Origin: Argyresthia goedartella
Taxonomy: Eukaryota; Arthropoda; Insecta; Lepidoptera; Argyresthiidae
Direction of reading: 5' to 3'
Length of the DNA: 64,000 nt
Assembly: GCA_949825045.1 (NCBI GenBank)
Contig: OX463835.1
Coordinates: 21,097,201 to 21,161,200, forward strand
Below are positions 30,629 to 41,611 of the stretch, one piece after another; position 1 is the first letter of the stretch; each line of letters begins with the position of its first letter. The position numbers were made by a program, and so were the translations under genes. Under the pieces are notes generated by a model, which did not search any database, was not told the DNA's origin, and was given only the letters and a program-made list of their open reading frames with translations.

Positions 30629-31729
30629 ATTACTGCGCACGGCTATATGGCACGGTAACGTCACGTTGCTTAAGGCGATACCTCGTCCGTGCAAAGGTCC
30701 CCGTTACTCCAGGCGGAAAGACCCGCAGTGTGAGAGGGACGGAATCGGGAAAAAATGTCATAACGTAGCGCTAAACCACAGAAAAATTGTTGAAAAATAA
30801 ACTACGCTATTTTGGTAAAAAGTTTTTTATGGCGATTTTACGATTGCATAATATCAACATTTTGAACGAAGGAAAAAATAAAAATAAATTTAGAGGTATT
30901 TTGGTAATTAAATTCTATCGAGAAAATTTCATCCTATCGCGTTTTCCTTTAGTGAGAATCTTAATAAAATACTCAATAAACGTTAACCCAAAAATAAAAT
31001 CTGTAGATGACTTCATGGTGGAGTAAATGAATTCGAAAAAAAAAACATTTTTTTTCGTATCACCTTATGGGCTGAACAAAGGCCAATGGCATTGAGAATT
31101 AGACAAAGAAAACAAATATCCGTCGCATCGCGTCGAAGCAGACTGACGCATGCTCCCGCGCAGAGCCCCGCGGTGCAGCCCGAGCTCCGAGACCAAGAAA
31201 ATTATAGAAAATATTACTAAACTCCTGTAATAATAACATTAAAAATAAAATAAAACAACTAAAAAAAAAATCCCTTTTGTTTACCTATTTTTGCGTGTAA
31301 GTTTCATATAGGAAACTGATGTCGTCTCCGAGCGCTTGTTCATTTAGTTGAATAATAATGCATTGCGGAAAATATTTTTAAGTATTAAATATAACAGTTA
31401 TACGGTAATTTTAAAAGACCATTCTTATCTCTAATAGACCTTTTATAACATATTTTTATCCTACATTTTTATGTTGTCTAGTTTAGTCTAGAATTGAAGC
31501 TAAAGATGCATTTGTGTGTTCGCGCCCCCTGGTGCTGGCCATATTTAATCCCTTAATCGCACCTCACACAGATGGTGACATTGCTCATGATACTTTAGGA
31601 AGCAGCTACGACCCTGAATTTTGCTAAAGCCGACATACGCGAGCTGCATTTCCGTATATAATGAATGGCTTGGTCAGCACTGTATAACATCAGCGATCCT
31701 GAGTCGGTTGTTAATTATTTTTCATAATT
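30629..31729. other. Intron DNA, no gene seen
   Basis: AT-rich, with one GC-rich patch near 30,640-30,760. Nothing can be supported. Confidence 0.35.
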
Positions 31730-32395
31730 CATAATTCTTTATTGCATACAGTTATTTAAAAAAGATACGTTAGGAGAAAACATATGTACAAAGGTGAGTT
31801 TAAAGAAATCTCCAAAAAGAGATTTCTTCCAGCAAACCAAGGCATGACAGGAAATTTTATCAATAAAGGGTAGGCAGTGCACAATATCTAAACAATAATA
31901 AAATACATATTACGTAAATTAAATATTTATAAAGTACGGTAAATAAAATACAGACTCGTATATACCAAGCTACAATATACGTATCAATACATACATAAAA
32001 CTGTACATATAATTTACATATAATAATAATATACATACTACAACTATCACAAAAGAGAGAGGAAGTGCTCTTTTACCCGGTTTTTGAAAGCGAAAAGAGT
32101 GGGACTGTCTCTTATCGTACAAGGAAGTGCGTTCCAAAGTCGGATCGCGCCCGCCTGCAACCTGAAGGAGTGCTCATATGCGGAAGTGGTATGCCTTGGA
32201 GTGGCTAAGAGTGAGACCGTGTGAGATCTCCGTTGCCGATCTCCTGAAAAGAGATACTCAAAGCGGTCTCGAAGGTAGCTGGGGTAGCGCGGATTTTTCA
32301 ATATATTGAAAAGATAAAAAATAATATGAGAGTCTCGGCGACGACGAATCGGAAGCCACCCACCAAAGTATTTGTATGATACTTTGAATAGAGTC
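31730..32395 (-). pseudogene. LINE-C copy 2, strongly 5'-truncated
   Basis: On the minus strand the C-terminal coding part (WLPIRRRRDSHIIFYLFNIL, SYLRDRFEYLFSGDRQRRSH, IRLWNALPCTIRDSPTLFAF) ends at 32,047, followed by the family 3' UTR with AGAAATCTCTTTTTGGAGAT and a TGCAATAAAGAATTATGAA end at about 31,730. It is the same family as 13,546-14,948. The ORF start upstream of about 32,375 is flanking DNA, not LINE. Confidence 0.8.
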
Positions 32396-32482
32396 CTAGA
32401 TGATTGTGTACCATTAAAGAAGCCCAAATAGATAATTCTAGGTGTCGGTATCTCGAGTGGTACACCATAGATGTAATTCAAT

Positions 32483-32640
32483 ATTTGTTGATGAGAACGG
32501 ATGTTTGTACCCTAGTCATGGTTGTTTATCTATCTAAGTATAATATTTATCTACATAAATATGTGTATCGTTGTCTAGTACCCAAGATACAGGGAATCCT
32601 AGTTTGGGGCTAGATCAATGTGTGTAAATAGTGTCCAAGG
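32483..32640 (+). mobile_element. SINE family 1, body without tRNA head
   Basis: Begins TTTGTTGATGAGAACGGATG and runs to GTGTAAATAGTGTCCAAGG, matching the second half of the family. Box A and box B are missing. It starts next to the LINE-C remnant. Confidence 0.8.
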
Positions 32641-33009
32641 TATTATTATTATAATTAATTCATTTTTTTTTGCTAAAAAAAAACCCTTTTTATACTTGTA
32701 TCGACAGCGGCAAACAAGGTCATGCGTGGTTATATTCTGTTTACATCTTTGTGGTAGATATTTTTCGTATTGTCGGTTTAAACCAATTTGGGTTCAAATA
32801 ATATCTAATGTACTTTCTAAATTTTTATTCGGATTAAGTATTGTTTTTACTTAGTTTACAATACTATAGGTTTATATGTTCTATACTATATTTAAACTTA
32901 AAAATAATGTACATGTTTTTTTTTGTATCTAAATAAATAAATAAATAAATACAATCAAAATATATTCTGCACAAGCATTACAAGATCACGAAGTTAAAAA
33001 CCAATTATG
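32641..33009. other. AT-rich DNA with an AAAT microsatellite
   Basis: AAAT units at about 32,930-32,950. No gene is seen. Confidence 0.4.
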
Positions 33010-33350
33010 ATGCTTTTTCTCGATGTCGCGCGTGTGTAAAAGAAGAGACTACGTTCGCGAATGGTATCTTGACCAAGTACAGAATAATCTGGCAAGGGAC
33101 CCAAAGTCTTTCTGGAACTTTGTTAGATCCAAGCAGAGAAACAGGTGCAGCAATGGATTGGTTACGAACAGTCGCACTTTGTCGGAACAAGAGTTGGATG
33201 GATGGGTTTTCCCAGTCCATTTCTACTCGGTTTACGATACAGAAAATGCAGCACCAGACCCGGGACTGGCGGCTGGCAGTGAGCACGGTCAGCCACCAGG
33301 CGCGCGGGTGCACATCGAATGTCAGACTGACGCGGAGGTATTCTGAGCGC
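33010..33350 (+). pseudogene. LINE fragment, linker between endonuclease and reverse transcriptase
   Basis: The 107-codon plus-strand frame contains LARDPKSFWNFVRSKQRNR followed by NSRTLSEQE. The N-P-K-S-F-W-.-Y/F-V-R pattern is typical of the linker region of Jockey-group LINE polyproteins. Neither flanking domain is present, so it is an isolated dead fragment. Confidence 0.65.
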
Positions 33351-33591
33351 TGAAAAGTCTAAAACCTGTTAGGTTTGAGTTTAAATCGATATTTTATTCG
33401 AGTTTTTCGATATCGATTCATAAACAAAATGGATCGGTATCGATTGACTCGATCGGAAAAGGCGGCGTGTGGCGGCATTCTGTCTTGGTGGCGTTATTGA
33501 GTGGTCGTGTAACGGATCGGAAGACTGAAATAAATATCTTGTGCAGTACATTGGAAGGGAGTTTTACTACAAACCTAAGACCTCAGTGGGA

Positions 33592-34187
33592 CCGAGCTCT
33601 ATTTTTTAATCACTCGCATGACCGCATATCGCATGAGACATATGTCACCTTCGACTAACAAGTCGCATGACGTTGTTTTTCTGCATTTTTGAATCGTTCG
33701 TCATCGGTGTTGCCGATAAATTTGGAAAAGTTGATTTTTATCCGTTGCACTCAGAAAAAGTAAAAACCGGTTAATATCGCATAGGAAACGGAACGTTAAA
33801 TGCTCTCATATTATAGGCTGTATGACAGTGTCTGTTCAATTAAGCTGCCTATTAAATCCTAGCAATAATATGGAACAAATCGGGCTGTTCAATCTGTCGC
33901 AAATGTCACATATTTGACGTTTTGGATTCCAATTCGAAAAAACGCGCGAAAACAGCAAACTCTGTCACTTTCAAATTGTATTGACACAGTTGACATTAGC
34001 TTTGACGTATTTGACGTTTATTCTACTATTCGACTAGCGCAACGAATGGTGCTGGCCACTCGTTGCAGGCGAATGACTGAAAAATACGAAATTTCGGATG
34101 TCGAAGGAAAATCAGTAGAAAAGAGCGCTCGCGTGACATAAAAGTCATGCGAGCGATTCAAAAATAGAGCTCCGGTTTAATGCCGTT
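33592..34187. repeat. MITE with CCGGAGCTCTATTTTT..ATCGCTCGCATGAC ends
   Basis: GACCGAGCTCTATTTTTTAA at 33,592 and CACTCGCATGAC are mirrored at 34,145-34,187. About 595 bp. Its ORFs (33,914-34,141) lie across interior sequence with no known motif. Confidence 0.7.
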
Positions 34188-34809
34188 TTTTTTCAGAGAT
34201 TTTCGTAATGTTTTGATTTCACCACTTCGGCATATATTTAACGTTTGCTGAAACTCAAAATCTTTCCCAAAAAATGGAAGCTGATAAGAGGACAGGCACC
34301 TTTGGGCCGGGAGATTCTTGGGGCGGTGTGTTTGTGTAATTGTTTAATGTAAGTTGTTTTTACGTGTTTTACTTTTATATGACGAAGCTGATGTTATGGA
34401 TGTTTGACATTGAAATTGTTTTGTTAATTATAAGTCGTTTTACCAATTAATTCACTGCCGTAGAAAGAGTGCCGTCGATCTTCACTAAAATAAAAATAAA
34501 TAACCTTAAAGCATTCAAAGAGCAAGAATTCAAACCGCCATCATCAGGGCTAGCAGCATGTGCATCCGCGGTACCCGCCATAGGTGGAATCGCACAGGCC
34601 TATATGAGGATGGAGCGGCAGTCCCACACGTCTTGAACTAGAATGAATATCTTATTTATATTCTCTGTACTTATTTTCATGAATCTTTTGCTTAATAAAT
34701 TTCTTATTACATTGAAAAATAAATGACGGAGAAGAGTAAGCTAAAGAAGGCCTGTTAATAAATAAATAAATAAAAATAGAATGAACATATAAAATATAAG
34801 ACAATCTTA
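34188..34809. other. Intron DNA with an unassigned open frame
   Basis: On the plus strand, 34,460-34,636 is open after a TAG: a SIFTKIKINNLKAF piece, then SGLAACASAVPAIGGIAQAY, then a stop. No motif or partner exon is found. It may be a transposon scrap. Confidence 0.25.
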
Positions 34810-35010
34810 CACCAATCGAACTCGGCCCACAGTAAGCTCAACAAGGCTTGTGTTATGGGTACTAGCCGACGCTATATTTAATAGTGATAAATACTCATTT
34901 AAATACATAGAAAACGTTCAAGACTAAGAAACAAATAATCACTGGGTTCGAATTCCTTACCGAGATTCGAACCCAGGACCGTCAGCTTCTTAGGCATAGT
35001 CACCACCCGC
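34810..35010 (-). mobile_element. tRNA-derived SINE, family 2
   Basis: The minus strand has a box B (GGTTCGAATCTCGG) near 34,970, a body with GTCTTGAACG and CTATTAAATATAG, and a tail with ACCCATAACACAAGCCTTGT and GTGGGCCGAGTTCGATTGG. The other copies are 58,890-59,100 and a tail at 16,026. Confidence 0.75.
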
Positions 35011-35784
35011 TATATGCAAAACCGGTCGAAAATGTCCCTACCAGTTTCCACGAGCTATTTTTCGCGTTTGAGTAAAATTAATATAAGGTTGAGAGGGGTA
35101 GCGGGCTATTGCTAACCCGGCTAACACTTTCATGTAGGCGCCAACTTACCCAAATGATTAGCACACAACGTAGGGCAGACGGAAGTCCTGGGTTCTCCTA
35201 TGACCGCCTCGGTGACATTGGAGCCCTGCAGGGCGGACTTGAGCCCTATAGGGATAAGGTCCTGGCAGGAAGCGCCGCAGCTATCACCGCCTAGGCCTGG
35301 TGCAAAAAGTTTGGGTAAATTATACTTAATTAGAGTGTATCCAAAAAAATAATAATTTTTGAACTGTTTTTCTTATGTTTCCGTGTTCAAGGTCTCAAAT
35401 GAGACTTTTATGTGATAAAGAGAGGTCTTTTGATCAATCAGACATTTTTTTTATTTTAACTTTCGTATATTTCTGAGATTATGGGCATTGACTAATAATT
35501 AGAGATATATTTCTCAATGAAATTGCAATAAATACCAAAAGGTGACATACTTACATTTATTAATGTTCGTAGCAAACAATGACTCCCCCATATGAACAAA
35601 ACACAATACCTTATGACAAACACAACACACCAGCGAGACACAATTTAAAAAAAACTGAAGGCTGAACAACAAATTAACCTGTGCCAATTAGAAACGATAG
35701 GCTGAACGTAACAAACCTTTGCCAGAAAATATTAAACACGCAAAGGACACAACACAAACAGCCTAACGAAAAAAAAATAAAAAC
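35011..35784. other. Start of intron 1 of the cysteine-rich gene
   Basis: No transposon is recognised here and the sequence is AT-rich from 35,300 on. A GC-richer patch at 35,100-35,300 holds a 61-codon ORF without motifs. Confidence 0.4.
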
Positions 35785-36085
35785 CTGCGTAACACAGGTC
35801 CGAGCACAGACTCGTTCTCGCGTGTACTGAAGGTATCCATTCCTTTGGCCCTTTTCGGAACTGCGCCAAATATATCCTATTCAGTTCACCCCCGTCATAT
35901 TTAAGCTGCAAAACGACCTCTGGGGTGTCCATCTGTCTCGTTCTCTCGGGGGTTTGCTGCTCGCTGATTGGCTGGTCGTTGAAGAAGCTGAACCCTGACT
36001 GGTTGGTTTCGTCGGCGCGGGTGGTATCCCTTAGTATGGCCATGCCCACTGCAAGGGTGAGGAAAGCGGTGGTCCTTTTCATCAT
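35785..36085 (-). CDS. Cysteine-rich secreted protein gene, first coding exon (exon 1)
   Basis: The ATG at 36,085 is the first codon after an acceptor (CACTTTTCCACAG), so a 5' UTR exon should lie upstream, at higher coordinates. Residues 1-24 form a signal peptide: MMKR, a hydrophobic AFLTLAVGMAIL core, then TTRA before an acidic stretch, with a plausible cut before DETNQSG. The mature N-terminus is hydrophilic (about residues 25-88) and leads to SLCSDLCYA, the first half of module 1. The exon ends in phase 1 at GCAG/GTTTTT, a weak but usable donor. Reading on gives only low-complexity residues before the frame closes. With exons 2 and 3 the protein has 193 residues and 12 cysteines. The function is unknown to me; it could be structural, a secreted signal or a seminal or defence protein, and nothing here decides. 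Confidence 0.75.
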
Positions 36086-36429
36086 CTGTGGAAAAGTGAT
36101 TTTTAGGGCTCCGTACCTACCTCAAAAGGAAAAAGAAAGCCAAGTGCGAGTGGGACTCGCATACTAAGGGTTCCACATCAATCACATATTTTTTGTGATA
36201 CAACTCCAAATTTTTGTTTTCACATTTGTTACTTTACTTGGACTGTATACTTGCTTCGTGCCAAATTTCATCATTCTAGTCAACGGAAAGAACCCTGTAG
36301 GTTTTAATTCCCTTGTGAATATCAAGCAATATTGGGACATATATGGCGGTATCTTTTGATTGCGCTGACCTATAAGTTTAATTTTCTCAAAAGTATTTAA
36401 ATGACTGATGAATATTTTTTTCAAAGTCA
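36086..36429. repeat. GGTTCCGTAC-type sequence upstream of exon 1
   Basis: TTAGGGCTCCGTACCTAC and CAAGTGCGAGTGGGACTCGC at 36,102-36,165 are repeat-derived. They lie only 15-80 bp upstream of the exon 1 acceptor, so the repeat must be inside the 5' intron. The following 260 bp have no gene. Confidence 0.55.
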
Positions 36430-36757
36430 AATTTAAAGTCGAAGTACTTTATTACTGTAGACATTTACATATACTTAGCAAACGTCATTTTTTGCCTCTT
36501 CTCTACATTGGACCACTGTGGGAGAAGAAGGGCGTAGAAACTCCCACGGATTGATTTTTAGATCTCTTTTAAAAATAGGTCTTTTAAAATTATGTTTTTT
36601 TTTATTTAATAAGCAGGCAATAATAAATAATTATTAACAGCAAGGTAATCTCCAGAGGTATCTTATTATAGTAGAGAATGCACTGACCCTTGGAAGAATT
36701 ATTAACCTTCGCGAGTCTAAATCGGGGCGCACATAGTCTGCGATTACTCAAAATTAC
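36430..36757 (+). repeat. Dispersed repeat U, copy 1
   Basis: AAACGTCATTTTT, GGGCGTAGAAACTCCCACGG, TTTTTAGATCTCTTTTAAAA and CTTCGCGAGTCTAAATCGGG recur in order at 54,702-55,120. Short inverted pieces are also at 42,220-42,290. Non-coding. Confidence 0.6.
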
Positions 36758-37115
36758 CAAAAGTTGCAGAAAATATCAGGGCAAAATACTGCGGTAGCTT
36801 AGGTGAAGGGTAAAGGGGGTGAGCGAAGCGAATCCCGCTTTATCCTTCGTGTTAGGTTGAACATGTAAGAACAACAAACAATATTTAAAACATTTAAGCA
36901 CACAAAACATAAAAAGAAGTTTGGTGATCATTTATCTAAACACAATTTGGTGGTCGTTTACTAATTCTGGCGGTCGTTTTGAACTTATTGTTAGTAAGAG
37001 GTGTGTTTTTGGTGATCGTTTAAACATAAGCCAATTTCAACTTGATACAAAATGGGTATTGACAGACGGACAGGCAGACAGACGACGAAGTGATCACATA
37101 GCTTCCTTTTTTTCC
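36758..37115 (+). repeat. MITE shell 3 (TGATCACCAAA ends) with shared core
   Basis: The shared core (ATATCAGGGCAAAATACTGC to ACATGTAAGAACAACAAA) is at about 36,770-36,880. It is followed by AGTTTGGTGATCATTTATCT, CAATTTGGTGGTCGTTTACT and a run ending in ACAAAATGGGTATTGACAGA. The matching left end (GATCACCAAA...GAACACCAAA) is complete in the 53.6 kb copy and mostly lost here. Confidence 0.6.
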
Positions 37116-37200
37116 TTTTAAGGTACGGAACCCTATCATATCACTTCGTTGTCGATCTGTCTGACCGTCTAAGACCATTTGCTTAGTATCACGTGGAAGT
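37116..37200 (+). repeat. GGTTCCGTAC-type fragment
   Basis: TTAAGGTACGGAACCCTA and a TCTGTCTGACCGTC segment. Partial copy. Confidence 0.5.
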
Positions 37201-38845
37201 ATCAAGTTGAAATTAATACTTATAAATCACTCTGGTCGGTGGTCCCTTTTTTTTTTCAATAATAATATATTTTTTAATCGACCGAGCGACGAAGCGTACA
37301 GTTTCGAGATTGGTCAAAAAAGCATTTGCCCTTCTGTCTGTCTATCTGTTCTCGCCTACAGGTCGCATTTCTCAACCGCTTCTCGTGAAATTTTGTGAGC
37401 AGGTTCGATAAATATGTAGTTTTTTTTTGTTGAGTCAGTTTTTAGTTTTTTTTTAATGGCGTAACAAAGTTATTGGTGTGGCTACTTTCATACTCCATGT
37501 ACGTAACCAGGTACATTCATAAGTTTGTATGTAGTATTAAAAGAAAATGCAGTCGGGCTATTTTATTTATAATACTTCCAGTTGTTCATACGATAAACTT
37601 CAAGGGGTCGGGGGTGGGGGGAGTCGAGGAGGAAAGGGGGGGGGGGGGGGGGGGGGGAACTTGTTGTAGAAAACGTATTCGTCAAGGCGGATTTCAGTTT
37701 TTGATTTTATTTCGGAAAATGTATACCTAATCAGACAGATTTGACCTCCCAAGACCAATCAAACGCGAGTAATCGCCAAAACATATATCCCAATTTTGCT
37801 CAAAAGTCTGCATAGTAATTGGATAATTCAACTTAAAATTGGACTTTCTTCGCTAAATTGTTACGCAAAATTAACTTGAATCGCATTGTAATAAAGCCCT
37901 TTGTCCGTCAGTCGTGACAATATATTTAAGTAAGTATGTATGTCGAAGGGCTCACGAGGTTTTCTGTTCTCACAGAACCTCTAGTGTATTTATTTAACAA
38001 ATGGAGGCAACAGGCTTAAATACAATAATTTACATCACAAATACCACGAAGGTTTCCATTAGGGTAAAGGTTCCGTTATTCCTTTTAAGGTACAGAACCC
38101 TAAATTTTCTATAATCTGTCGGAAAACCTTTTTAACTTTAGCGCAGCTGTCAAACTTGTAAACTTTTCGTCTGAGCGACAGAAATGAGCTCATGGAAATT
38201 TGGCTTCAGGATTTTTGGTAGATAAGTAAGTGAGATCGACACGTCGGTACAAACAGTACAAGTAACCTACAGAAAGTAAGTATTTTAAATATAATAACAA
38301 AATATGAATATGCAACGCCTAATTCGAAAGCAGGCCTGCGCAGTTGGGTCGGTGTGGGGGCCATCTGACAACATTGACAACTGCCCTGCTACCGCCCTGC
38401 TCTTGCCCTGCTTGTGGTGTGCCGAAGCCTTAAGTTATAACTTTAAATTAAAATAAAAAACGGTCAATTGCGGGTCGGACTAGCCCACAAAGGGTTCCGC
38501 ACCATCGTGCAAGAAAAAAAACACTGAATGCTAAATAATAAAACCAAAACAGAAAGTAAAAATGTATGTGATCTCTGGGAATTCAACCCGGGACTTCAAA
38601 ATTGCGAAACCGATACGAAACCGACTGAGCCCTCTCGAAGTTATTAAAAACAGCGTAATTTCTGTTGATATTAAATCATGTTGTTATGAGGTATTTCGCA
38701 GGGATTTAAAAAAAAACAGGCGCTTGTATGGGGACCCCCTTTAATGTTCAAAAATGCGTCTAGTTCATTATTTGTTGCTGTTGCGGCAACAGAAATGCAA
38801 ATTCTGTGAAAATTTCAGCTCTCTACCTATTTCGGTTGATCTGAT
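37201..38845. other. Repeat-rich spacer, no gene seen
   Basis: Includes the inverted match to 17.65-17.80 kb at about 37,280-37,400, a G-run at 37,637-37,657 and a GAATTCAACCCGGGAC tRNA-like box near 38,578. ORFs here lack motifs. Confidence 0.4.
37601..37658. repeat. Long G-tract
   Basis: GGGGTCGGGGGTGGGGGGAG leads into an unbroken run of about 22 G residues. This is G-quadruplex-prone sequence. Smaller tracts are at 52,868-52,920 (C-rich) and 63,078-63,093. Confidence 0.9.
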
Positions 38846-38945
38846 AGAGCCCGGTGACGGATGGACGGACGGACAGACTGACGGACAGCGGAGACTTAGT
38901 AATAGGGTCCCGTTTGTCACCCTTCAGGTACGGAATCCTAACAAA
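38846..38945 (-). repeat. GGTTCCGTAC-family fragment
   Basis: GATGGACGGACGGACAGACT and TCAGGTACGGAATCC on the plus strand mark a minus-strand partial copy. Confidence 0.6.
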
Positions 38946-39334
38946 CAAAACGCCCCCGATACCATAAATGAAACTTTAAGCCTAAAATTTGGCTGACTTG
39001 TTTCCTTGTTAAGCTGATAACTTTTGAACTACTGAACCGATTTTGATAAAATATGGCTTAGAACCATAGCAGGGAATATTACTGCCATTTTCAGAAAACC
39101 GCATCAAAAACCGTCCACCCGTTTAAGCGCTAGAGTGCCACGGACAGACAGACGGGACAGACCACTCTTTTTATCGGGGACTTTTAATTTTTCATTTAAA
39201 AATCCGTCAAGTAGGCTCTGGACTGAAGCGCGTGCCAGGCTCAACCTCATCCGCAGTCAAACATACATCGAATCTGATAGACGAAAATAGGGAATGAAAA
39301 ACCCACACTTATCCGGACAAACGAAAGCATTTTT
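38946..39334. other. Unassigned repeat-like DNA
   Basis: TTGAACTACTGAACCGATTT and GCCACGGACAGACAGACGG look like a further dispersed moth repeat. No gene is seen. Confidence 0.4.
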
Positions 39335-40862
39335 ACTCTCTGTGTGTGAGTCACAATTACCTACCAGATGACTTTATGAAGACGTTGGTAGTGCCTATAG
39401 TGAAAAACAAAACGGGTGACCTAGCCGATACTGGTAACTATAGGCCTATCTCTCTTGCTACCATTGCGGCGAAGGTTTTTGATGGTTTGCTTAATGCACA
39501 GCTTTATAAGTACGTGAGTCTGCACGATAACCAATTTGGTTTTCATCCGAAGCTATCCACGGAGACCGCAATTCTGTGCCTCAAGCACACCATCAACTAC
39601 TACACAAAGAGAAATACGCCTGTGTACGCCTGCTTCCTTGATCTCTCCAAAGCCTTTGATTTAGTCCAATATGATATCCTGTGGGAAAAGCTGGAAGATG
39701 TAAAGCTCCCGAAGGAACTCACCCGCATTTTTCAGTTTTGGTACGGGTATCAGCGAAATTATGTAAGTTGGGCAGGGGTGATGTCAGAGCAATATCGATT
39801 GGAGTGTGGTGTCAGACAGGGTGGCCTCACCTCTCCCACGCTTTTTAACCTCTATATGAATAACCTGATTGTTGCGCTCAGCAGCATCCATGTCGGCTGT
39901 CACATAGATGGCGTGTGTGTCAATAATCTCAGTCACGCCGATGACATGGTTCTGATGAGCGCATCGATATGTGGTTTGAGGAAATTGCTGCACGTATGTC
40001 AGGAATACGCCTGTGATCACGGATTGCGATTTTATGTGGCAAAAAGTCAGTATATGATCTTTCAGACTGGCTCAATGTGCCCCCAGTTTGTCCCGCCACT
40101 AAAGTTAGCTGGAATTTCCCTAGAAAGAGTGTACAAATTTAAGTACTTGGGGCATATTCTTTTGCCAGATCTTAGGGATCATGTGGACATCGAGAGGGAG
40201 CAGAGGTCACTTTCTATAAGAGCTAACATGCTGGCTCGCAGGTTTGCTAGGTGTTCAGCTGGGGTTAAAGTTACGCTCTTTCGAGCATACTGTACCTCGC
40301 TGTATACCTGCAGCCTGTGGGCTCACTACACACAGAAAAGCTACAGCGACCTTCGCGTCCTCTATAATAACGCGTTCCGGATTGTGATGGGGCTCCCTCG
40401 GTTCTGCAGCGCCTCGGGAATGTTCGCGGAGGCGCGCACCGCCTGCTTCCATACAACCATGCGCAAACGGAGCGCCTCTCTGGTGCGCAGGGTCCGGGCG
40501 AGCTCCAATACAATCCTGGAGATGATTGCCAATAGGCCAGACTGTCCCCCCTACATGCGGCACTGCTGTAACAGGCATGTTCCAGCAGTGCCGTTTGTGA
40601 GGAAGTTTTAAGTTGTAGTATCGTCCGTGTGTTTTGTCTTTTTTGTAACTTCATAACTCTTTTAATTTTATTTTCAATGTTTTGTCTTTGATAAATTTTT
40701 GGACATGTACCTGTATTATTTTAACCTTAAGATGATAATAATAATTAATTCTATTTTATGTTGATTTGAATTGAATGTAATGTGATTTTCCGATATGGGT
40801 CTCAGTAACCCGAAATAAATGAATTTTAATTTAATTTAAATTAATTTAATTTAATTTAATGA
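39335..40862 (+). mobile_element. LINE-A copy 2, 5'-truncated
   Basis: The second half of a LINE-A type ORF2 with 3' UTR, ending GTAACCCGAAATAAATGAAT and a TTTAA-repeat tail (about 40,815-40,860). It lacks the endonuclease. It is clearly related to copy 1 at 2,173-5,031 but much diverged, so a sister family rather than a recent duplicate. Confidence 0.85.
39346..40611 (+). CDS. LINE-A-type reverse transcriptase, C-terminal half
   Basis: 421 codons in an open frame: NYRPISLAT near residue 27, FGFHPKLSTETA, FLDLSKAFDLV near 98, RQGGLTSPTLFNLYMN near 160, and NLSHADDMVLM where the catalytic box is normally [FY]ADD. The tyrosine just before the two aspartates is histidine here; the aspartates remain. 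The thumb and C-terminus are conserved with copy 1 (NMLARRFARC, LYTCSLWAHYTQKSYSDLRV, GLPRFCSASGMFAEAR). Truncation removes the endonuclease and part of the fingers, so it is not autonomous. The reported ATG lies at the truncation edge and is probably not a true start. Confidence 0.85.
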   Translation: MSHNYLPDDFMKTLVVPIVKNKTGDLADTGNYRPISLATIAAKVFDGLLNAQLYKYVSLHDNQFGFHPKLSTETAILCLKHTINYYTKRNTPVYACFLDLSKAFDLVQYDILWEKLEDVKLPKELTRIFQFWYGYQRNYVSWAGVMSEQYRLECGVRQGGLTSPTLFNLYMNNLIVALSSIHVGCHIDGVCVNNLSHADDMVLMSASICGLRKLLHVCQEYACDHGLRFYVAKSQYMIFQTGSMCPQFVPPLKLAGISLERVYKFKYLGHILLPDLRDHVDIEREQRSLSIRANMLARRFARCSAGVKVTLFRAYCTSLYTCSLWAHYTQKSYSDLRVLYNNAFRIVMGLPRFCSASGMFAEARTACFHTTMRKRSASLVRRVRASSNTILEMIANRPDCPPYMRHCCNRHVPAVPFVRKF

Positions 40863-41209
40863 CGTAAAAATGGCGTTAGCTAACGCCGGTGGTGTTCAAG
40901 AGGTAATAGTAGTTTATGTGACTGCTGCCTAATGAAGGGCATTAAAACTTGAGAGTGGGTTTATGAAACGAGCCGAAGAGAGACGGACTTATCCAAGCCG
41001 AACGCGTCGAACGAGCCGAACGGAACGAATCTTAGAATTATTTACATGAAATCGTATGAAACCTCGCAACACTAATCTGCGTGGAATCGTTTGAATCGTA
41101 GGTGTGTTCATTCCTTGTAAAGAATTCTAAAATTTGTTTTTTTGGGCTCTATCAACGCGTCATTGGCTCGGACAGGTCAGCGTTCATCTTAAATCAATAA
41201 GTAACTGCC

Positions 41210-41452
41210 GACGACCCGAATGGCCGAGTCGGCAGAGACCCTGCCTACGAAGTGAGCGGTCCCGGGTTCGAGTCACGGTGGGGGCAAATATTTGTTTGAT
41301 GAGAACTGATGTTTGTACCCTAGTCATGATTGTTTATCTATCTAAGTATAATATTTATCTATATAAGTATGTGTATCGTTGTCTAATACCCAAGATACAG
41401 GGAATCCTAGTTTGGGGCTAGATTAATGTGTGTCAATAGTGTCCAAGGTGTC
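41210..41452 (+). mobile_element. tRNA-derived SINE, family 1
   Basis: Starts GACGACCCGAATGGCCGAGT, has box A (TGGCCGAGTCGG) and box B (GGTTCGAGTCAC, one change), then the family body to GTGTCCAAGG. An inverted sister lies 160 bp to the right. Confidence 0.85.
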
Positions 41453-41611
41453 CAAGGTAACTATAGGGTTGCCATGCCGACATTTTTTTAATCATTGGTG
41501 CGTGTTTCCAGTCTCTAATTTAGTTCGCCAAACTCTACAAACATAATACATGTCTCGTAAAATACTGTGGTTCCGTGAGAACTCGCTTGTTTAAAATATA
41601 TAATAATATCT

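Noticed and set aside
34460..34636. Plus-strand open frame with SGLAACASAVPAIGG as a terminal exon
   Set aside because: No family pattern, weak acceptor, and no upstream exon.
35109..35294. GC-richer 61-codon ORF
   Set aside because: No motif or splice support; possibly repeat-derived.
41210..41300. Possible tRNA gene (box A and box B)
   Set aside because: The same head and 170 bp body occur several times; it is the 5' end of a SINE, and no cloverleaf with acceptor stem closes.
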